DNA of 64,000 nucleotides from Winkia neuii (GTDB lineage Bacteria; Actinomycetota; Actinomycetes; Actinomycetales; Actinomycetaceae): NCBI RefSeq assembly GCF_029011175.1, contig NZ_CP118946.1, positions 496,001 to 560,000 of the forward strand, read 5' to 3'. Shown piece by piece: positions 55,837 to 64,000 of this stretch (position 1 is its first letter; each line of letters starts with the position of its first letter). The notes under the pieces were generated by a model. It saw only the letters and a program-made list of their open reading frames with translations, ran no database searches and was not told where the DNA came from. The position numbers and the translations under genes were made by a program.

Positions 55837-57414
55837 GTGACTTCAAGTATTACCGAACGCCCCGTCCTGGTGGTTGATTTTGGTGCGCAGTACGCCCAGC
55901 TGATCGCTCGGCGCGTGCGCGAGGCTCGCGTCTATTCCGAAATCGTGCCACACACGATGGCTGCCCAGCAGATGCTGGATAAGAATCCTGCAGCGATCAT
56001 TCTTTCTGGTGGCCCCTCCTCGGTTTATGCCGAGGGCGCGCCCAGTATTGATCCTGAAATTTTCAGCGCCGGAGTTCCCGTCTTGGGAATTTGCTATGGC
56101 TTCCAGACAATGGCCGCGAAACTTGGCGGCAAGGTTGGCAAGACCGGCACCCGCGAATACGGTCACACCGAGGTAAACCTGCAGGCCGGTGGTGGTCTGC
56201 TACTTTCAGATACCCCGGAAAAGCAGGCGGTGTGGATGAGCCATGGCGATGCGGTCCAGCAGGCTCCCGAAGGATTTATCGTCACCGCGTCCACTGCCGA
56301 GACGCCGGTAGCCGCTTTTGAGGACAAGGAACGCGGCTTGTACGGCGTGCAGTGGCACCCCGAAGTGCACCACAGCGAATTCGGGCAGAAGGCGCTGGAA
56401 CACTTCCTCTACGAGGGTGCTGGCCTGAAGGGGGATTGGACGTCTGATTCCATCATCGATACCCAGGTGCAGAAGATCCGCGAACAGGTGGGCGATGCCC
56501 AGGTTATTTGTGGCCTGTCTGGTGGGGTGGACTCCTCGGTGGCCGCCGCTCTCGTCCATAAGGCGATTGGCGACCAGTTGACCTGTATCTTTGTTGACCA
56601 CGGGCTGCTGCGTGCAGGCGAGCGGGAACAGGTCGAAACTGACTACGCCGCTTCTACCGGCATCAAGATCGTTACCGTTGACGAGTCGGAACGGTTCCTA
56701 ACGGCCCTGGAAGGGGTGTCGGATCCGGAAACGAAGCGCAAGATCATCGGCCGCGAATTCATTCGTTCCTTCGAAGCTGCCCAGCTAGACCTGGTGCGGC
56801 AGGCAGGTGCCGAGGGCACCCAGATCAAGTTCTTGGTACAGGGCACCCTGTACCCGGACGTGGTTGAATCTGGCGGAGGCGAAGGTGCGGCCAATATCAA
56901 GTCCCACCACAACGTCGGGGGGCTACCCGAGGACCTGGACTTCGAACTGATTGAGCCGCTGCGTACCCTGTTCAAAGACGAGGTGCGGCAGATCGGGTTG
57001 GCCCTTGGGGTACCCGAGAACATTGTGTGGCGTCAGCCCTTCCCTGGGCCCGGCCTAGGTATCCGCATCATTGGCGAGGTCACCCGCGATCGTCTGGAAA
57101 TTCTGCGGGCCGCTGACCTGATCGCCCGCGAGGAACTGACCAAGGCAGGGCTAGACCGCGAGATTTGGCAGTGCCCGGTGGTGCTGTTGGCAGACGTGCA
57201 TTCGGTGGGCGTGCAGGGTGATGGCCGTACTTACGGGCATCCGATCGTGCTCCGCCCGGTCTCTTCCGAGGATGCGATGACTGCTGATTGGACTCGGTTG
57301 CCATACGACGTGCTGGCACGCATCAGCACGCGCATCACTAATACTGTTCCCGAGGTTAACCGCGTGGTCTTGGATTGCACTTCCAAGCCACCGGGAACCA
57401 TCGAGTGGGAGTAA
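55837..57414 (+). CDS. guaA: GMP synthase (glutamine-hydrolysing)
   Basis: The 525-residue enzyme converts XMP to GMP. The N-terminal class I amidotransferase has nucleophile Cys86 in 'GICYGFQ' and '[12 protein letters not shown]'. The ATP-pyrophosphatase domain has the PP-loop '[12 protein letters not shown]', and the C-terminal dimerisation domain ends '[12 protein letters not shown]'. Length is standard. GTG start at 55837, probably leaderless. A strong terminator follows. Confidence 0.97.
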   Translation: MTSSITERPVLVVDFGAQYAQLIARRVREARVYSEIVPHTMAAQQMLDKNPAAIILSGGPSSVYAEGAPSIDPEIFSAGVPVLGICYGFQTMAAKLGGKVGKTGTREYGHTEVNLQAGGGLLLSDTPEKQAVWMSHGDAVQQAPEGFIVTASTAETPVAAFEDKERGLYGVQWHPEVHHSEFGQKALEHFLYEGAGLKGDWTSDSIIDTQVQKIREQVGDAQVICGLSGGVDSSVAAALVHKAIGDQLTCIFVDHGLLRAGEREQVETDYAASTGIKIVTVDESERFLTALEGVSDPETKRKIIGREFIRSFEAAQLDLVRQAGAEGTQIKFLVQGTLYPDVVESGGGEGAANIKSHHNVGGLPEDLDFELIEPLRTLFKDEVRQIGLALGVPENIVWRQPFPGPGLGIRIIGEVTRDRLEILRAADLIAREELTKAGLDREIWQCPVVLLADVHSVGVQGDGRTYGHPIVLRPVSSEDAMTADWTRLPYDVLARISTRITNTVPEVNRVVLDCTSKPPGTIEWE

Positions 57415-57418
57415 ACAA

Positions 57419-57447
57419 AATGCCCTGCCGGCTGGCAGGGCATTTTT
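57419..57447 (+). terminator. guaA terminator
   Basis: An 11-bp stem, AATGCCCTGCC (57419-57429) and GGCAGGGCATT (57434-57444), loop GGCT, ends in five T. This is a classical rho-independent terminator. Confidence 0.92.
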
Positions 57448-57464
57448 GTATCCGCTTTATGCAA

Positions 57465-58631
57465 CTAGATTTTCTTCGTCCTCTTGCACAGTAGGTAGGC
57501 GAGCAGGGCCAACGCGGCAATGGCGGTCACTGCCCAGTACAGGCCGCGGTATCCAAAGGCGGGCACCATCCAGCCCAGTACTAGGGGGCACACGCCGATC
57601 GCGGCATCCATGAACACGAAGTAGGTCGAGTTTGCTACGTCTAGGTGTCCCTTGGGCGAGTTCTTGATTGCTAATGCCAACCCGGCTGGCTGGGTAGCGC
57701 CGATGCCGGCACCTAGTAGGGCAGCAGAAAGGAGCAGGGTGAAGGAGTTGGAAGCAAAGGCGAGTACTGCCAGTGCGACCGCTACGGCGGCGTAGCCGGG
57801 GACCATGACTACCGTGTCTCCGCGTTCGTCGAAGAGCCTGCCAGTAAAAGGCCTGATGATAAACATGACCACTGCGTAAACGATGAAGAAGGCGCCGGCG
57901 GCCTTCACTAGGTCCAGCTCGGTGGCGTAGGAATTCAGATAAGTCAGAACTGTGCCGTAGCCGAAGTAGATCAGGGCCGTGACCAGCGAGATGGGTAGTG
58001 CGCCCGGTTCAATGAAGGTGGATAGCGAAATTTTCTTCTTCGGTTCTTCTATGTGTTCTGCCAGCTTCGGTTCGGCCCCCATGGCAAAGGCGAACAGGAG
58101 CGCTGCGGCAGAGATGCCGGCGCAAATCAAAAACAGTGTCTGGAAGCTGAGGAGGTTCATCGAAGCGGTGCCGATGAAGGGGCCGATTGCCGAACCGACG
58201 GTGATCGACAGCATGAAGTAGCCGATACCTTCGCCGTGGTGGGCAATGGGAATCCTAGAGGTAACTAGCGAGGTGATAGCTGTCTGCGAGATCCCGTAGG
58301 CAAAGCCATGCAGGGCGCGCAGGACCAGCAGAGTTGGTAAGGAATTGGATACTAGGTAGGCCAGGCACAGTGCCACGATCAGGGCGAGGCCGGAAAGCAT
58401 TGTGCGTCTGCGTCCCAGCGCTTTCATAACTATTGGGCTGAGGAAGCGGGCTACCAGGGCGCCAAGAATGAATACGGAGGCTGCGAAGCCTGCGCTCGAG
58501 ATGGAGGCGCCGTAGGAGTCTTTGGCGAAGGTAGTAATTGTAACGATTAGTACGTAGTACTGGATGTAGACGAAGAAGTTGGCGAAGGTGCCAGCTAGAA
58601 AATGTTTGCTAAATATTTTTGCGTCAGTCAC
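57465..58631 (-). CDS. MFS transporter (drug or metabolite efflux type)
   Basis: The 388-residue membrane protein has twelve hydrophobic segments. 'RFLSPIVMKALGRRRTMLSG' is the MFS signature after helix 2, and 'RPFTGRLFDERG' is its repeat after helix 8. Length and layout fit the DHA1/YfcJ-type group. GTG start. It is divergent from the frameshifted LysR gene, which probably regulated it. Confidence 0.88.
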   Translation of the reverse strand: MTDAKIFSKHFLAGTFANFFVYIQYYVLIVTITTFAKDSYGASISSAGFAASVFILGALVARFLSPIVMKALGRRRTMLSGLALIVALCLAYLVSNSLPTLLVLRALHGFAYGISQTAITSLVTSRIPIAHHGEGIGYFMLSITVGSAIGPFIGTASMNLLSFQTLFLICAGISAAALLFAFAMGAEPKLAEHIEEPKKKISLSTFIEPGALPISLVTALIYFGYGTVLTYLNSYATELDLVKAAGAFFIVYAVVMFIIRPFTGRLFDERGDTVVMVPGYAAVAVALAVLAFASNSFTLLLSAALLGAGIGATQPAGLALAIKNSPKGHLDVANSTYFVFMDAAIGVCPLVLGWMVPAFGYRGLYWAVTAIAALALLAYLLCKRTKKI

Positions 58632-58678
58632 TGGGGTCCCATCTTGATATTTGCGGTCTAATCGTGCCTTACGCGGCA

Positions 58679-58717
58679 GTTATAATGGAAGAGCTAATCT
58701 GGCTAAGCGGTTATAAC
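58679..58717. promoter_or_regulatory. repeated GTTATAA sites in the MFS/LysR divergent region
   Basis: GTTATAA occurs at 58679-58685 and again at 58710-58716 (31-base step, about three helical turns); the second is part of the palindrome GTTATAAC. Candidate LysR-type binding sites, or AT-rich promoter elements. Confidence 0.4.
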
Positions 58718-58745
58718 AAAATGTCACAACAAGTGGTTTGGAGAC

Positions 58746-59626
58746 GTGGTGGTAGCGGATTCTACGAAGTATCTAGCGTTTCTTGCTGCAGCCGAGGGCG
58801 GCTCGCTGTCTGCGGCGGGACAGGAACTTGGCTACACTCCTTCGGGAGTGATTCGCCTGGTCAACTCCCTAGAGAGCGAGCTGGGGCTAACCTTGCTCAA
58901 GCGTTCTGCCAGGGGAGTGCGCCCCACCAGCGAGGGGCAGCGGCTGCTTCCATTGGCACGCCAAATTGTAAGCGCGCACGCCCGGGCGGCACAGCTTGCT
59001 GGGCGATTAAAGGCGTTGACGAGGGCAAGCTCACAGTGGGAACGAAGCATTCGATGGCCGCGATCTGGCTGCCGCACATCGCTGTGGCGTTCCGCAAGAA
59101 GCATCCGAATGTGGACATGCGCGTTGAAGAGGGCGGCACCTCGCAGATACTGAATCTGTTGGAAGAGGGGCGAGTAGATTGTGCCCTCCTTACTTCCAAG
59201 GCCCCCGGTTATAACTGGTTGCCGCTGCAAAAAGTGGCGCTGGTGGCCTGGCTGCCGCCGCAGCACCCCTATGCGGATGCGGCGAAGGTGCCCGTGCAGG
59301 CCTTTGCCGGGGCTCCGTTCGTGCGCACGCACCTAGAGACGATGATGGATTCGGACCGCTACCTGCACGCCCACAAGGTGACTCCTGATGTGAAGCTGAC
59401 TTCGGCCGATTCTTTTACTACCTATGCCATGGTCGAGGCCGGTCTGGGCGCCTCGTTAAATGTGGAGCCGATGACCCGGTCGTGGACGGGCAATGTGGCA
59501 GTGGTGCCGGTAGACCCGCCCTACTCGCTCGAATTTGGGGTGGCGTATGCCGACGAGGGCCTCTCGCCGGCGGCAGCCGAGTTTATCGCCCTCGCCAAAG
59601 ATTTGAAGAAGCGTTGGTTAGGATAG
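58746..59626 (+). pseudogene. LysR-family transcriptional regulator, frameshifted
   Basis: The N-terminal helix-turn-helix ('KYLAFLAAAEGGSLSAAGQELG', 'SGVIRLVNSLESELGLTLLKR') is read from GTG 58746. The effector domain ('KLTVGTKHSMAAIWLPH', 'VDCALLTSK', 'MVEAGLGASL') is read in another frame from about 59012 to 59626. Restoring one A in the AAA run at 59009-59011 gives a continuous protein of about 294 residues, the normal LysR length. It is a recent pseudogene, a phase-variable site or a sequencing error. Both halves look otherwise intact. Confidence 0.87.
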
Positions 59627-59630
59627 GCCC

Positions 59631-60623
59631 ATGGGTAAATCTAGGCGTAAGCGAGGCTGGGCGGCCGCTCCACTGCCGCTGCCGGGCAAGGTCATTGACA
59701 ATCACACGCACCTTCCGCTGCACGAGGGCGAGATTCCTTGCGTAGAGCAGAAGCGCATCCTGCGCGAGGAGCAGGTGCGCCTTGCTCACCAGGTTGGGGT
59801 TGCCGGGATGATTACCTCCGGATGTGAGCTGCCCGAGTTGGAACCAACCGTGGCGTTGCTCGAGGACGGGCAGTGGGCTGCCCTTGCGATTCACCCCAAT
59901 GAAGCACCGCTACATGCCGGCTTTGTAGAGAAGTCTCCCGATGGGCTTACCCATGAGCAAGAAGCGCATCACAAGGTGTCTTTGGACGATGCCATTGCAA
60001 AGGTGGCCGACCTGGCTAGGGATCCGAAAGTGGTGGCGATTGGCGAGACGGGACTCGACTACTTCCGTACCTCGCAGGCGGGTAAGGAATACCAACTTCG
60101 TTCCTTTAGGGAGCACATCGCCCTCGCCAAGGAACTGAACCTGCCGCTGCAGATTCACGACCGCGAGGCCCACGAGGACACTATTGCGACGCTGCTCTCG
60201 CAAGGAGCTCCCGAAAAAACCGTATTCCACTGCTACAGCGGCGATGCCGAGATGGCGAAAGTGCTTGCAGACAACGGTTGGTATGCCTCTTTTAGCGGCA
60301 CCCTCACCTATCCGGCAAATAAGCATCTGCGCGAATCCTTGCTGGCATTGCCGCGTGAGCTGGTCCTGGTCGAGACGGACGCGCCCTACCTCACTGCCCA
60401 GGCCCACCGCGGCCAGCCCAACGCGTCTTATCTGATGCCCTTCACCGTGCGGCGAATTGCAGCGCTATGGGCAATTGCAGACGGGGTGGCGCCGACGGAT
60501 GATGACGATGCTCTGGGGAAGGCGATGGAGAAGTCCGCCGAGGTGTTGCCGGACTATTTGGCGCAAACCTGCGCGAAGTTAGCCGGTACAACCAGCGAAG
60601 TTTATTCGGTTTCTGTGGACTAA
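59631..60623 (+). CDS. tatD: TatD-family metal-dependent hydrolase/DNase
   Basis: The 330-residue TIM-barrel hydrolase has metal-binding 'IDNHTHLP', Glu in 'IGETGLDYF', His in 'LQIHDREAHEDT' and 'VFHCYSGD', and Asp in 'VETDAPYL'. It starts four bases after the LysR pseudogene. The family has 3'-5' DNase activity. The neighbourhood tatD-rpfB is conserved in actinobacteria. Confidence 0.92.
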   Translation: MGKSRRKRGWAAAPLPLPGKVIDNHTHLPLHEGEIPCVEQKRILREEQVRLAHQVGVAGMITSGCELPELEPTVALLEDGQWAALAIHPNEAPLHAGFVEKSPDGLTHEQEAHHKVSLDDAIAKVADLARDPKVVAIGETGLDYFRTSQAGKEYQLRSFREHIALAKELNLPLQIHDREAHEDTIATLLSQGAPEKTVFHCYSGDAEMAKVLADNGWYASFSGTLTYPANKHLRESLLALPRELVLVETDAPYLTAQAHRGQPNASYLMPFTVRRIAALWAIADGVAPTDDDDALGKAMEKSAEVLPDYLAQTCAKLAGTTSEVYSVSVD

Positions 60624-60691
60624 AAGCCCAGGTGGAAACCCTGTAGAGGGCGGGATCACGCTAGCAGTTATTAGATTCACGTAGACGTAAT

Positions 60692-60707
60692 GTCACGAAA
60701 TGGTTAC
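60692..60707 (+). promoter_or_regulatory. direct repeat GTCAC-N6-GTTAC upstream of the Rpf gene
   Basis: GTCAC (60692-60696) and GTTAC (60703-60707) are spaced one helical turn apart, 46 bases before the rpf-like ATG. The arrangement resembles MtrA-type repeats seen upstream of cell-wall hydrolase genes in actinobacteria; this assignment is a guess. Confidence 0.35.
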
Positions 60708-60752
60708 GATCGTATACGTTCGATAAACTTTTGTCGTCGATCTAAGGAACCT

Positions 60753-61931
60753 ATGACTGACTCCAAACTCTTCAAGCGTGCAGCTGCTAGCGCGGCGGTA
60801 GCTTCTCTGGCCGTTGTCGGTACTGCTGCTACGGCAGTAGCGGTGGGCCACAAGCAGGTATCGGTAGCAGTAGACGGGGTAACTCGTCCTGTGTCCACCT
60901 GGGGGAGCAACGTCCACGAAGTGCTGGCAGACGCGGGAGTGCAGGTAGGCAGTGCCGATGCAGTCAGCCCTGCTTGGCCGAGCCAGGTTGCAAACGGCAC
61001 TCAGATTCAGGTGCGCCGGGCCAAGAACTTCACTGTAGATAAAGGGCAAGGCCGTCAGCAGGTAAAGTCGGCGGCTAGCTCTATCGCGCAGGTGTCGGCA
61101 GATCAGTCCAATGGTGCTGTCAGCGCCAAGCGTCCTTCCAATACCTCTGAGCCGCTGCCCGTTTCTGCCCAGGACACTCGCGTCAGTATCCAGGATGGAC
61201 ACGCCAAGAAGCAGGTGGCTGTCAAGGCCGGCCAGACTGTTGACCAGGTGCTTGCGGCCGCCAAGGTGAAGGTGTCTCCGCTAGATAAGACTCAGGTCAA
61301 GGCTGGCGAGGACGGTCCGACCAATACCGTCACTCGCGTCAAGCGGGGTACCGTGGCCGAGGACAAGGTAACTAAGAAGCACACGATCAAGAAGGTCGAA
61401 GATCCGAACCTGCCGAAGGGCGAAACGAAGGTGGCCCAGGAAGGCAAGGACGAGGTCACTCAGAAAACTACCTACCGGATCACCGAAAACGGCAAGGTTG
61501 TACACGAAACTCCGCTAGGTAAAAAGAAGACTCAGGAAATGGTCGAAGAGGTGGTGCACGTCGGCACCAAGGAAAAGCCTGCTAAAGACAAGACCGAAGA
61601 TACTGATGAGGGCACCGATTCCGATTCGAAGGACCAGGAATCTTCTGCTCGTCCGGGTAGGGGCACCGGTTCCGCTCCCGCTGGAGTATGGGCACAGCTA
61701 GCTCAGTGTGAATCCGGCGGTAACCCGGCTACTAACACCGGAAATGGCTTCTACGGGCTGTACCAGTTCACCGCACAGACGTGGCAGGCTATGGGTGGAA
61801 GCGGACTTCCCTCCGATGCTTCTGCCGCGGAACAGACTATGAGGGCGCAGAAACTACAGCAGCAGGCTGGCTGGGGACAGTGGCCCGGCTGCGCCGCATC
61901 CTTGGGATTAAAGGTAGGAAAAATTGGGTAA
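60753..61931 (+). CDS. rpfB: RpfB-type resuscitation-promoting factor
   Basis: The 392-residue secreted or membrane-anchored cell-wall lytic protein has an N-terminal hydrophobic segment (about 10-32), two DUF348 repeats (about 35-85 and 143-190), a G5 domain (about 200-275), an acidic Asp/Glu/Lys linker, and a C-terminal Rpf transglycosylase-like domain (311-392) with catalytic Glu320 in 'AQCESGGNP'. It cleaves peptidoglycan glycan strands and promotes growth from dormancy. ATG 60753 behind AAGGA was chosen over an upstream start. The next Rpf-like gene overlaps its end. Confidence 0.93.
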   Translation: MTDSKLFKRAAASAAVASLAVVGTAATAVAVGHKQVSVAVDGVTRPVSTWGSNVHEVLADAGVQVGSADAVSPAWPSQVANGTQIQVRRAKNFTVDKGQGRQQVKSAASSIAQVSADQSNGAVSAKRPSNTSEPLPVSAQDTRVSIQDGHAKKQVAVKAGQTVDQVLAAAKVKVSPLDKTQVKAGEDGPTNTVTRVKRGTVAEDKVTKKHTIKKVEDPNLPKGETKVAQEGKDEVTQKTTYRITENGKVVHETPLGKKKTQEMVEEVVHVGTKEKPAKDKTEDTDEGTDSDSKDQESSARPGRGTGSAPAGVWAQLAQCESGGNPATNTGNGFYGLYQFTAQTWQAMGGSGLPSDASAAEQTMRAQKLQQQAGWGQWPGCAASLGLKVGKIG

Positions 61932-63165
61932 GCACGCCGCGAAGGCTTCACGGTCCGAGGTATTCTTTGGCAAATCAGCCCCCTCGGTACGCACTCCCGC
62001 GCTGGTAGCATCTGCTGCCGCCCTCGCTATGATCGCGACGGCAGGGACTGCTGTAGCCTCCAGCTACCGCAACGTCTACGTGTCTGTCGACGGAGTGAAA
62101 CGCCCAGTGGCGATGTATTCCCAATCCGTAACCGATGCTTTGCGCGTGGCGGGGGTAAAGACATCCCGCTACGACAAGGTGAGTCCCGCCAGGGGAGCAT
62201 CTTTGGGCGAGGGCGAGATCGTTTCTGTAACCTCGGCCCGCCCGGTTTCGTACTCTCGCGCTGCGGACCCGACGCCGAAGCAGGCGATGGTGGCTGCGCC
62301 CTCGACAGGGGATGCGGCGAAGGCACTGGCGGCCACCGACAAAAAGGTGCGGGTGGCAGTATCGCGTTCTTCCGAGAGCGCTAAAGCGATGCCGCTAGTA
62401 TCTGAAGAACAGGCAGTGACCATTGCCGTGGACGGGCAAACTAAAGCGGTCGAGGCTCCTTCTGGGGCGGATGCTTCCGCGGTCTTGGAACAGGCCGGGG
62501 TCAAGGTGTCCCCGCTAGACCAGGTGCAGGCCGAATACGCAGACGGCAAGGTCACTATTGCGGTCACGCGGGTAGAGCGTGGCACTCGCGTCGAAAATAA
62601 GGCGATCGACTTCCAGACTGAAGAAAAGCCCGACCCCGAAGCCTACGTGGGCACGAAGAAAGTTGTGCAGAAGGGGAAGAAGGGCAACATTGCCACTTCG
62701 ATCTACTTCGAAAAGCACAATGGCAAGGAAGTTCATTCCGCCAAGCTGGCAGAAGAAAAGACTGCCGATCCGGTGAAGGAAATCGTGCAGGTAGGCACCA
62801 AGCCAGCACCTGAAGGTGTGGACGAGGACGTGCTGAAGCGCGCGGGAGAGGGGCAGGCTACCCCCGAAGACGCGCAGCGTATCGCCGCTTCAATGGTTGC
62901 TGAGCGAGGCTGGGGTGCAGATCAGACCGCCTGCCTCATTAACCTTTGGAACAAGGAATCGCACTGGGACGTCAATGCCGAAAATGCGTCCTCGGGCGCA
63001 TACGGTATTCCGCAGTCGCTGCCCGGTTCTAAGATGGCTGCTGCTGGCGAAGACTGGCAGACTAACCCGGCAACCCAGATCAAGTGGGGGCTTGGTTATA
63101 TTGCCGGGCGCTACGGTAACCCGTGCGGGGCGTGGAGCCACTCCCAGGCAGTGAACTGGTACTAA
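61924..63165 (+). CDS. second RpfB-like protein with lysozyme-like C-terminus
   Basis: The 413-residue paralogue has a signal/anchor segment (about 24-45), DUF348 repeats (about 48-95 and 150-200) and a G5-like domain (about 205-295), but a different catalytic end. The C-terminal region ('CLINLWNKESHWDVNAENASSGAYGIPQSLPG') resembles the SLT/aggregation-promoting-factor lysozyme-like group, with Glu in 'NKESHW'. TTG start at 61924 behind AGGA overlaps the first gene by eight bases, so the two are coupled. Confidence 0.9.
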   Translation: MGKHAAKASRSEVFFGKSAPSVRTPALVASAAALAMIATAGTAVASSYRNVYVSVDGVKRPVAMYSQSVTDALRVAGVKTSRYDKVSPARGASLGEGEIVSVTSARPVSYSRAADPTPKQAMVAAPSTGDAAKALAATDKKVRVAVSRSSESAKAMPLVSEEQAVTIAVDGQTKAVEAPSGADASAVLEQAGVKVSPLDQVQAEYADGKVTIAVTRVERGTRVENKAIDFQTEEKPDPEAYVGTKKVVQKGKKGNIATSIYFEKHNGKEVHSAKLAEEKTADPVKEIVQVGTKPAPEGVDEDVLKRAGEGQATPEDAQRIAASMVAERGWGADQTACLINLWNKESHWDVNAENASSGAYGIPQSLPGSKMAAAGEDWQTNPATQIKWGLGYIAGRYGNPCGAWSHSQAVNWY

Positions 63166-64000
63166 AGATCCGCCGGAGCTAGCGCAGGCACGGCCAGTGC
63201 GCTCAGTTGCTTAGTAGGCCCGGCGGTGGGGTGTTCGTCGGGTCCAAACAGGGATTCGGAAAGTTTTTCGCCCTCGCGTAACCCGGTGTACTCAACCGGC
63301 ACCGAACGGCCCAGGTAATCCATAAGTTTTTGGGCCAAAGTCAACACTGGGACCTGCTTGCCCATATCCATCACTAGCACTTGCCCGTTGCGGCCTCGCC
63401 CTCCGGCTTCAAGCATTAGGTTGCAGGCCTGTGGCAGGGACATGAAGAAGCGTTCTACTTTTGGATCGGTGATTGTAACCGGGCCACCTTGCATGATCTG
63501 GTAGTACAGCGAATGCACTACCGAACCTCGGGAGGCAAGAAGGTTGCCAAAACGCACCGACGCGTAGGCTTTTCCTTTGCCGTAGTGTGCAGTGAGTCGT
63601 TCCGCTAGCTGCTTTGAGCAGCCTAGCGCGGAGGTGGGCTGGGCCGCCTTGTCAGTCGAGATGTTTACGAATCGTTCGGCCCCTTGCGCCGCCTCCAGCA
63701 CGTTGGCGGTGCCCAGCGTGTTCGTTTTGTAGGCTTCGGCCGGGAATTTTTGCAGTAGGGGAAGGTGTTTGAGGGCGGCGGCGTGAAAGACGACTTGAGG
63801 GCGGTGCGCGGCAAATACCTGGTGGAGTGCCTCCCTGTCGCGGATGGAACAAAGGGCCAGCTCGTCGCTGGTAAGGAGGGCTCGCCCGTGCAGGGCCAGT
63901 TGCAGTGAATGCAGGGCAGATTCGTCCCTGTCTAGCATCACCAATTCGGCCAGGGGCAGCGGCGCTAGCTGGCGAACTAGTTCGGCGCCGATCGATCCGC
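63162..64000 (-). CDS. nucleotide-sugar 4,6-dehydratase, CapD/FlaA1 type (5' end outside the window)
   Basis: The reading frame stays open to the right edge, where it encodes 'GSIGAELVRQL' of the Rossmann glycine loop. Only about 279 residues are seen. Further motifs are 'VFHAAALKHLPLL', 'NISTDKAAQPTSALGCSKQLAE', 'SVRFGNLLASRGSVV' and 'GLREGEKLSESLF', all typical of UDP-GlcNAc/UDP-GalNAc 4,6-dehydratases in capsule or glycan synthesis. Full-length family members often have an N-terminal membrane domain, which would lie outside. Stop overlaps the rpf-like gene by four bases (convergent). Confidence 0.9.
   Translation of the reverse strand, partial: GSIGAELVRQLAPLPLAELVMLDRDESALHSLQLALHGRALLTSDELALCSIRDREALHQVFAAHRPQVVFHAAALKHLPLLQKFPAEAYKTNTLGTANVLEAAQGAERFVNISTDKAAQPTSALGCSKQLAERLTAHYGKGKAYASVRFGNLLASRGSVVHSLYYQIMQGGPVTITDPKVERFFMSLPQACNLMLEAGGRGRNGQVLVMDMGKQVPVLTLAQKLMDYLGRSVPVEYTGLREGEKLSESLFGPDEHPTAGPTKQLSALAVPALAPADL

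Noticed and set aside
58619-59626. Single intact 335-residue protein in the LysR region
   Set aside because: The first part of that frame is out-of-frame reading through the LysR DNA-binding domain; a LysR helix-turn-helix is obvious in the other frame, so a frameshift is the better explanation.

Overview
The window comes from the chromosome of a high-GC Gram-positive bacterium, most likely of the Actinomycetaceae or a close relative. The evidence is an actinobacterial antitermination motif in the rRNA spacer, actinobacterial neighbourhoods (pmt/rsmI; sucC-sucD-DUF6350-purN-purH-DUF3017; tatD-rpfB), G5/DUF348 resuscitation-promoting-factor proteins, PspC-domain signalling genes, and several genes whose -10 box lies 6-7 nt from the start codon (leaderless). 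I cannot name the species.

Left end (1-11015): two rRNA operons in direct tandem. The first is cut by the window edge inside its 16S gene; the second is complete. The repeat unit is 5888 bp and includes the 3' end of a lacI-type gene, so a dead lacI tail is trapped between the operons and the intact gene follows the second. The copies differ at one seen position in 23S and in a short patch just after 23S.

10801-16600 (minus): a beta-glucoside operon made of a sugar-binding lipoprotein, two permeases, a GH1 glycosidase and the LacI regulator, with twin perfect LacI-type operators upstream.

16657-21550: protein mannosyltransferase divergent from rsmI, then nicotinamidase and metG. 21601-24594 (minus): a two-gene cassette for small secreted proteins, present twice in tandem. 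I do not recognise either protein; the larger has features reminiscent of aerolysin-type pore formers. It is my main candidate for something undescribed.

24821-28412: PspC-domain membrane proteins facing a PspC-domain histidine kinase and LuxR-type regulator across a palindrome. 28453-40493: pcrA, succinyl-CoA synthetase, purine synthesis genes (purN, purH), a frameshifted 2-hydroxyacid dehydrogenase and glutamine-dependent NAD synthetase.

40534-50391: a TetR regulator divergent from a 1465-residue 2-hydroxyacyl-CoA dehydratase activase-type protein with a clear operator between them, a GntR/YtrA-type regulator with an ABC exporter, a small unknown protein, and a NatAB-like ABC exporter. 50464-57414: ackA-pta (acetate overflow), a sugar-porter-like MFS protein, a second LacI regulator and guaA. 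57465-59626: an MFS transporter divergent from a frameshifted LysR regulator. 59631-64000: tatD, two overlapping Rpf-like cell-wall lytic proteins, and the end of a CapD/FlaA1-type nucleotide-sugar dehydratase gene running off the right edge.

No CRISPR array, tRNA gene, transposase or integrase was seen.
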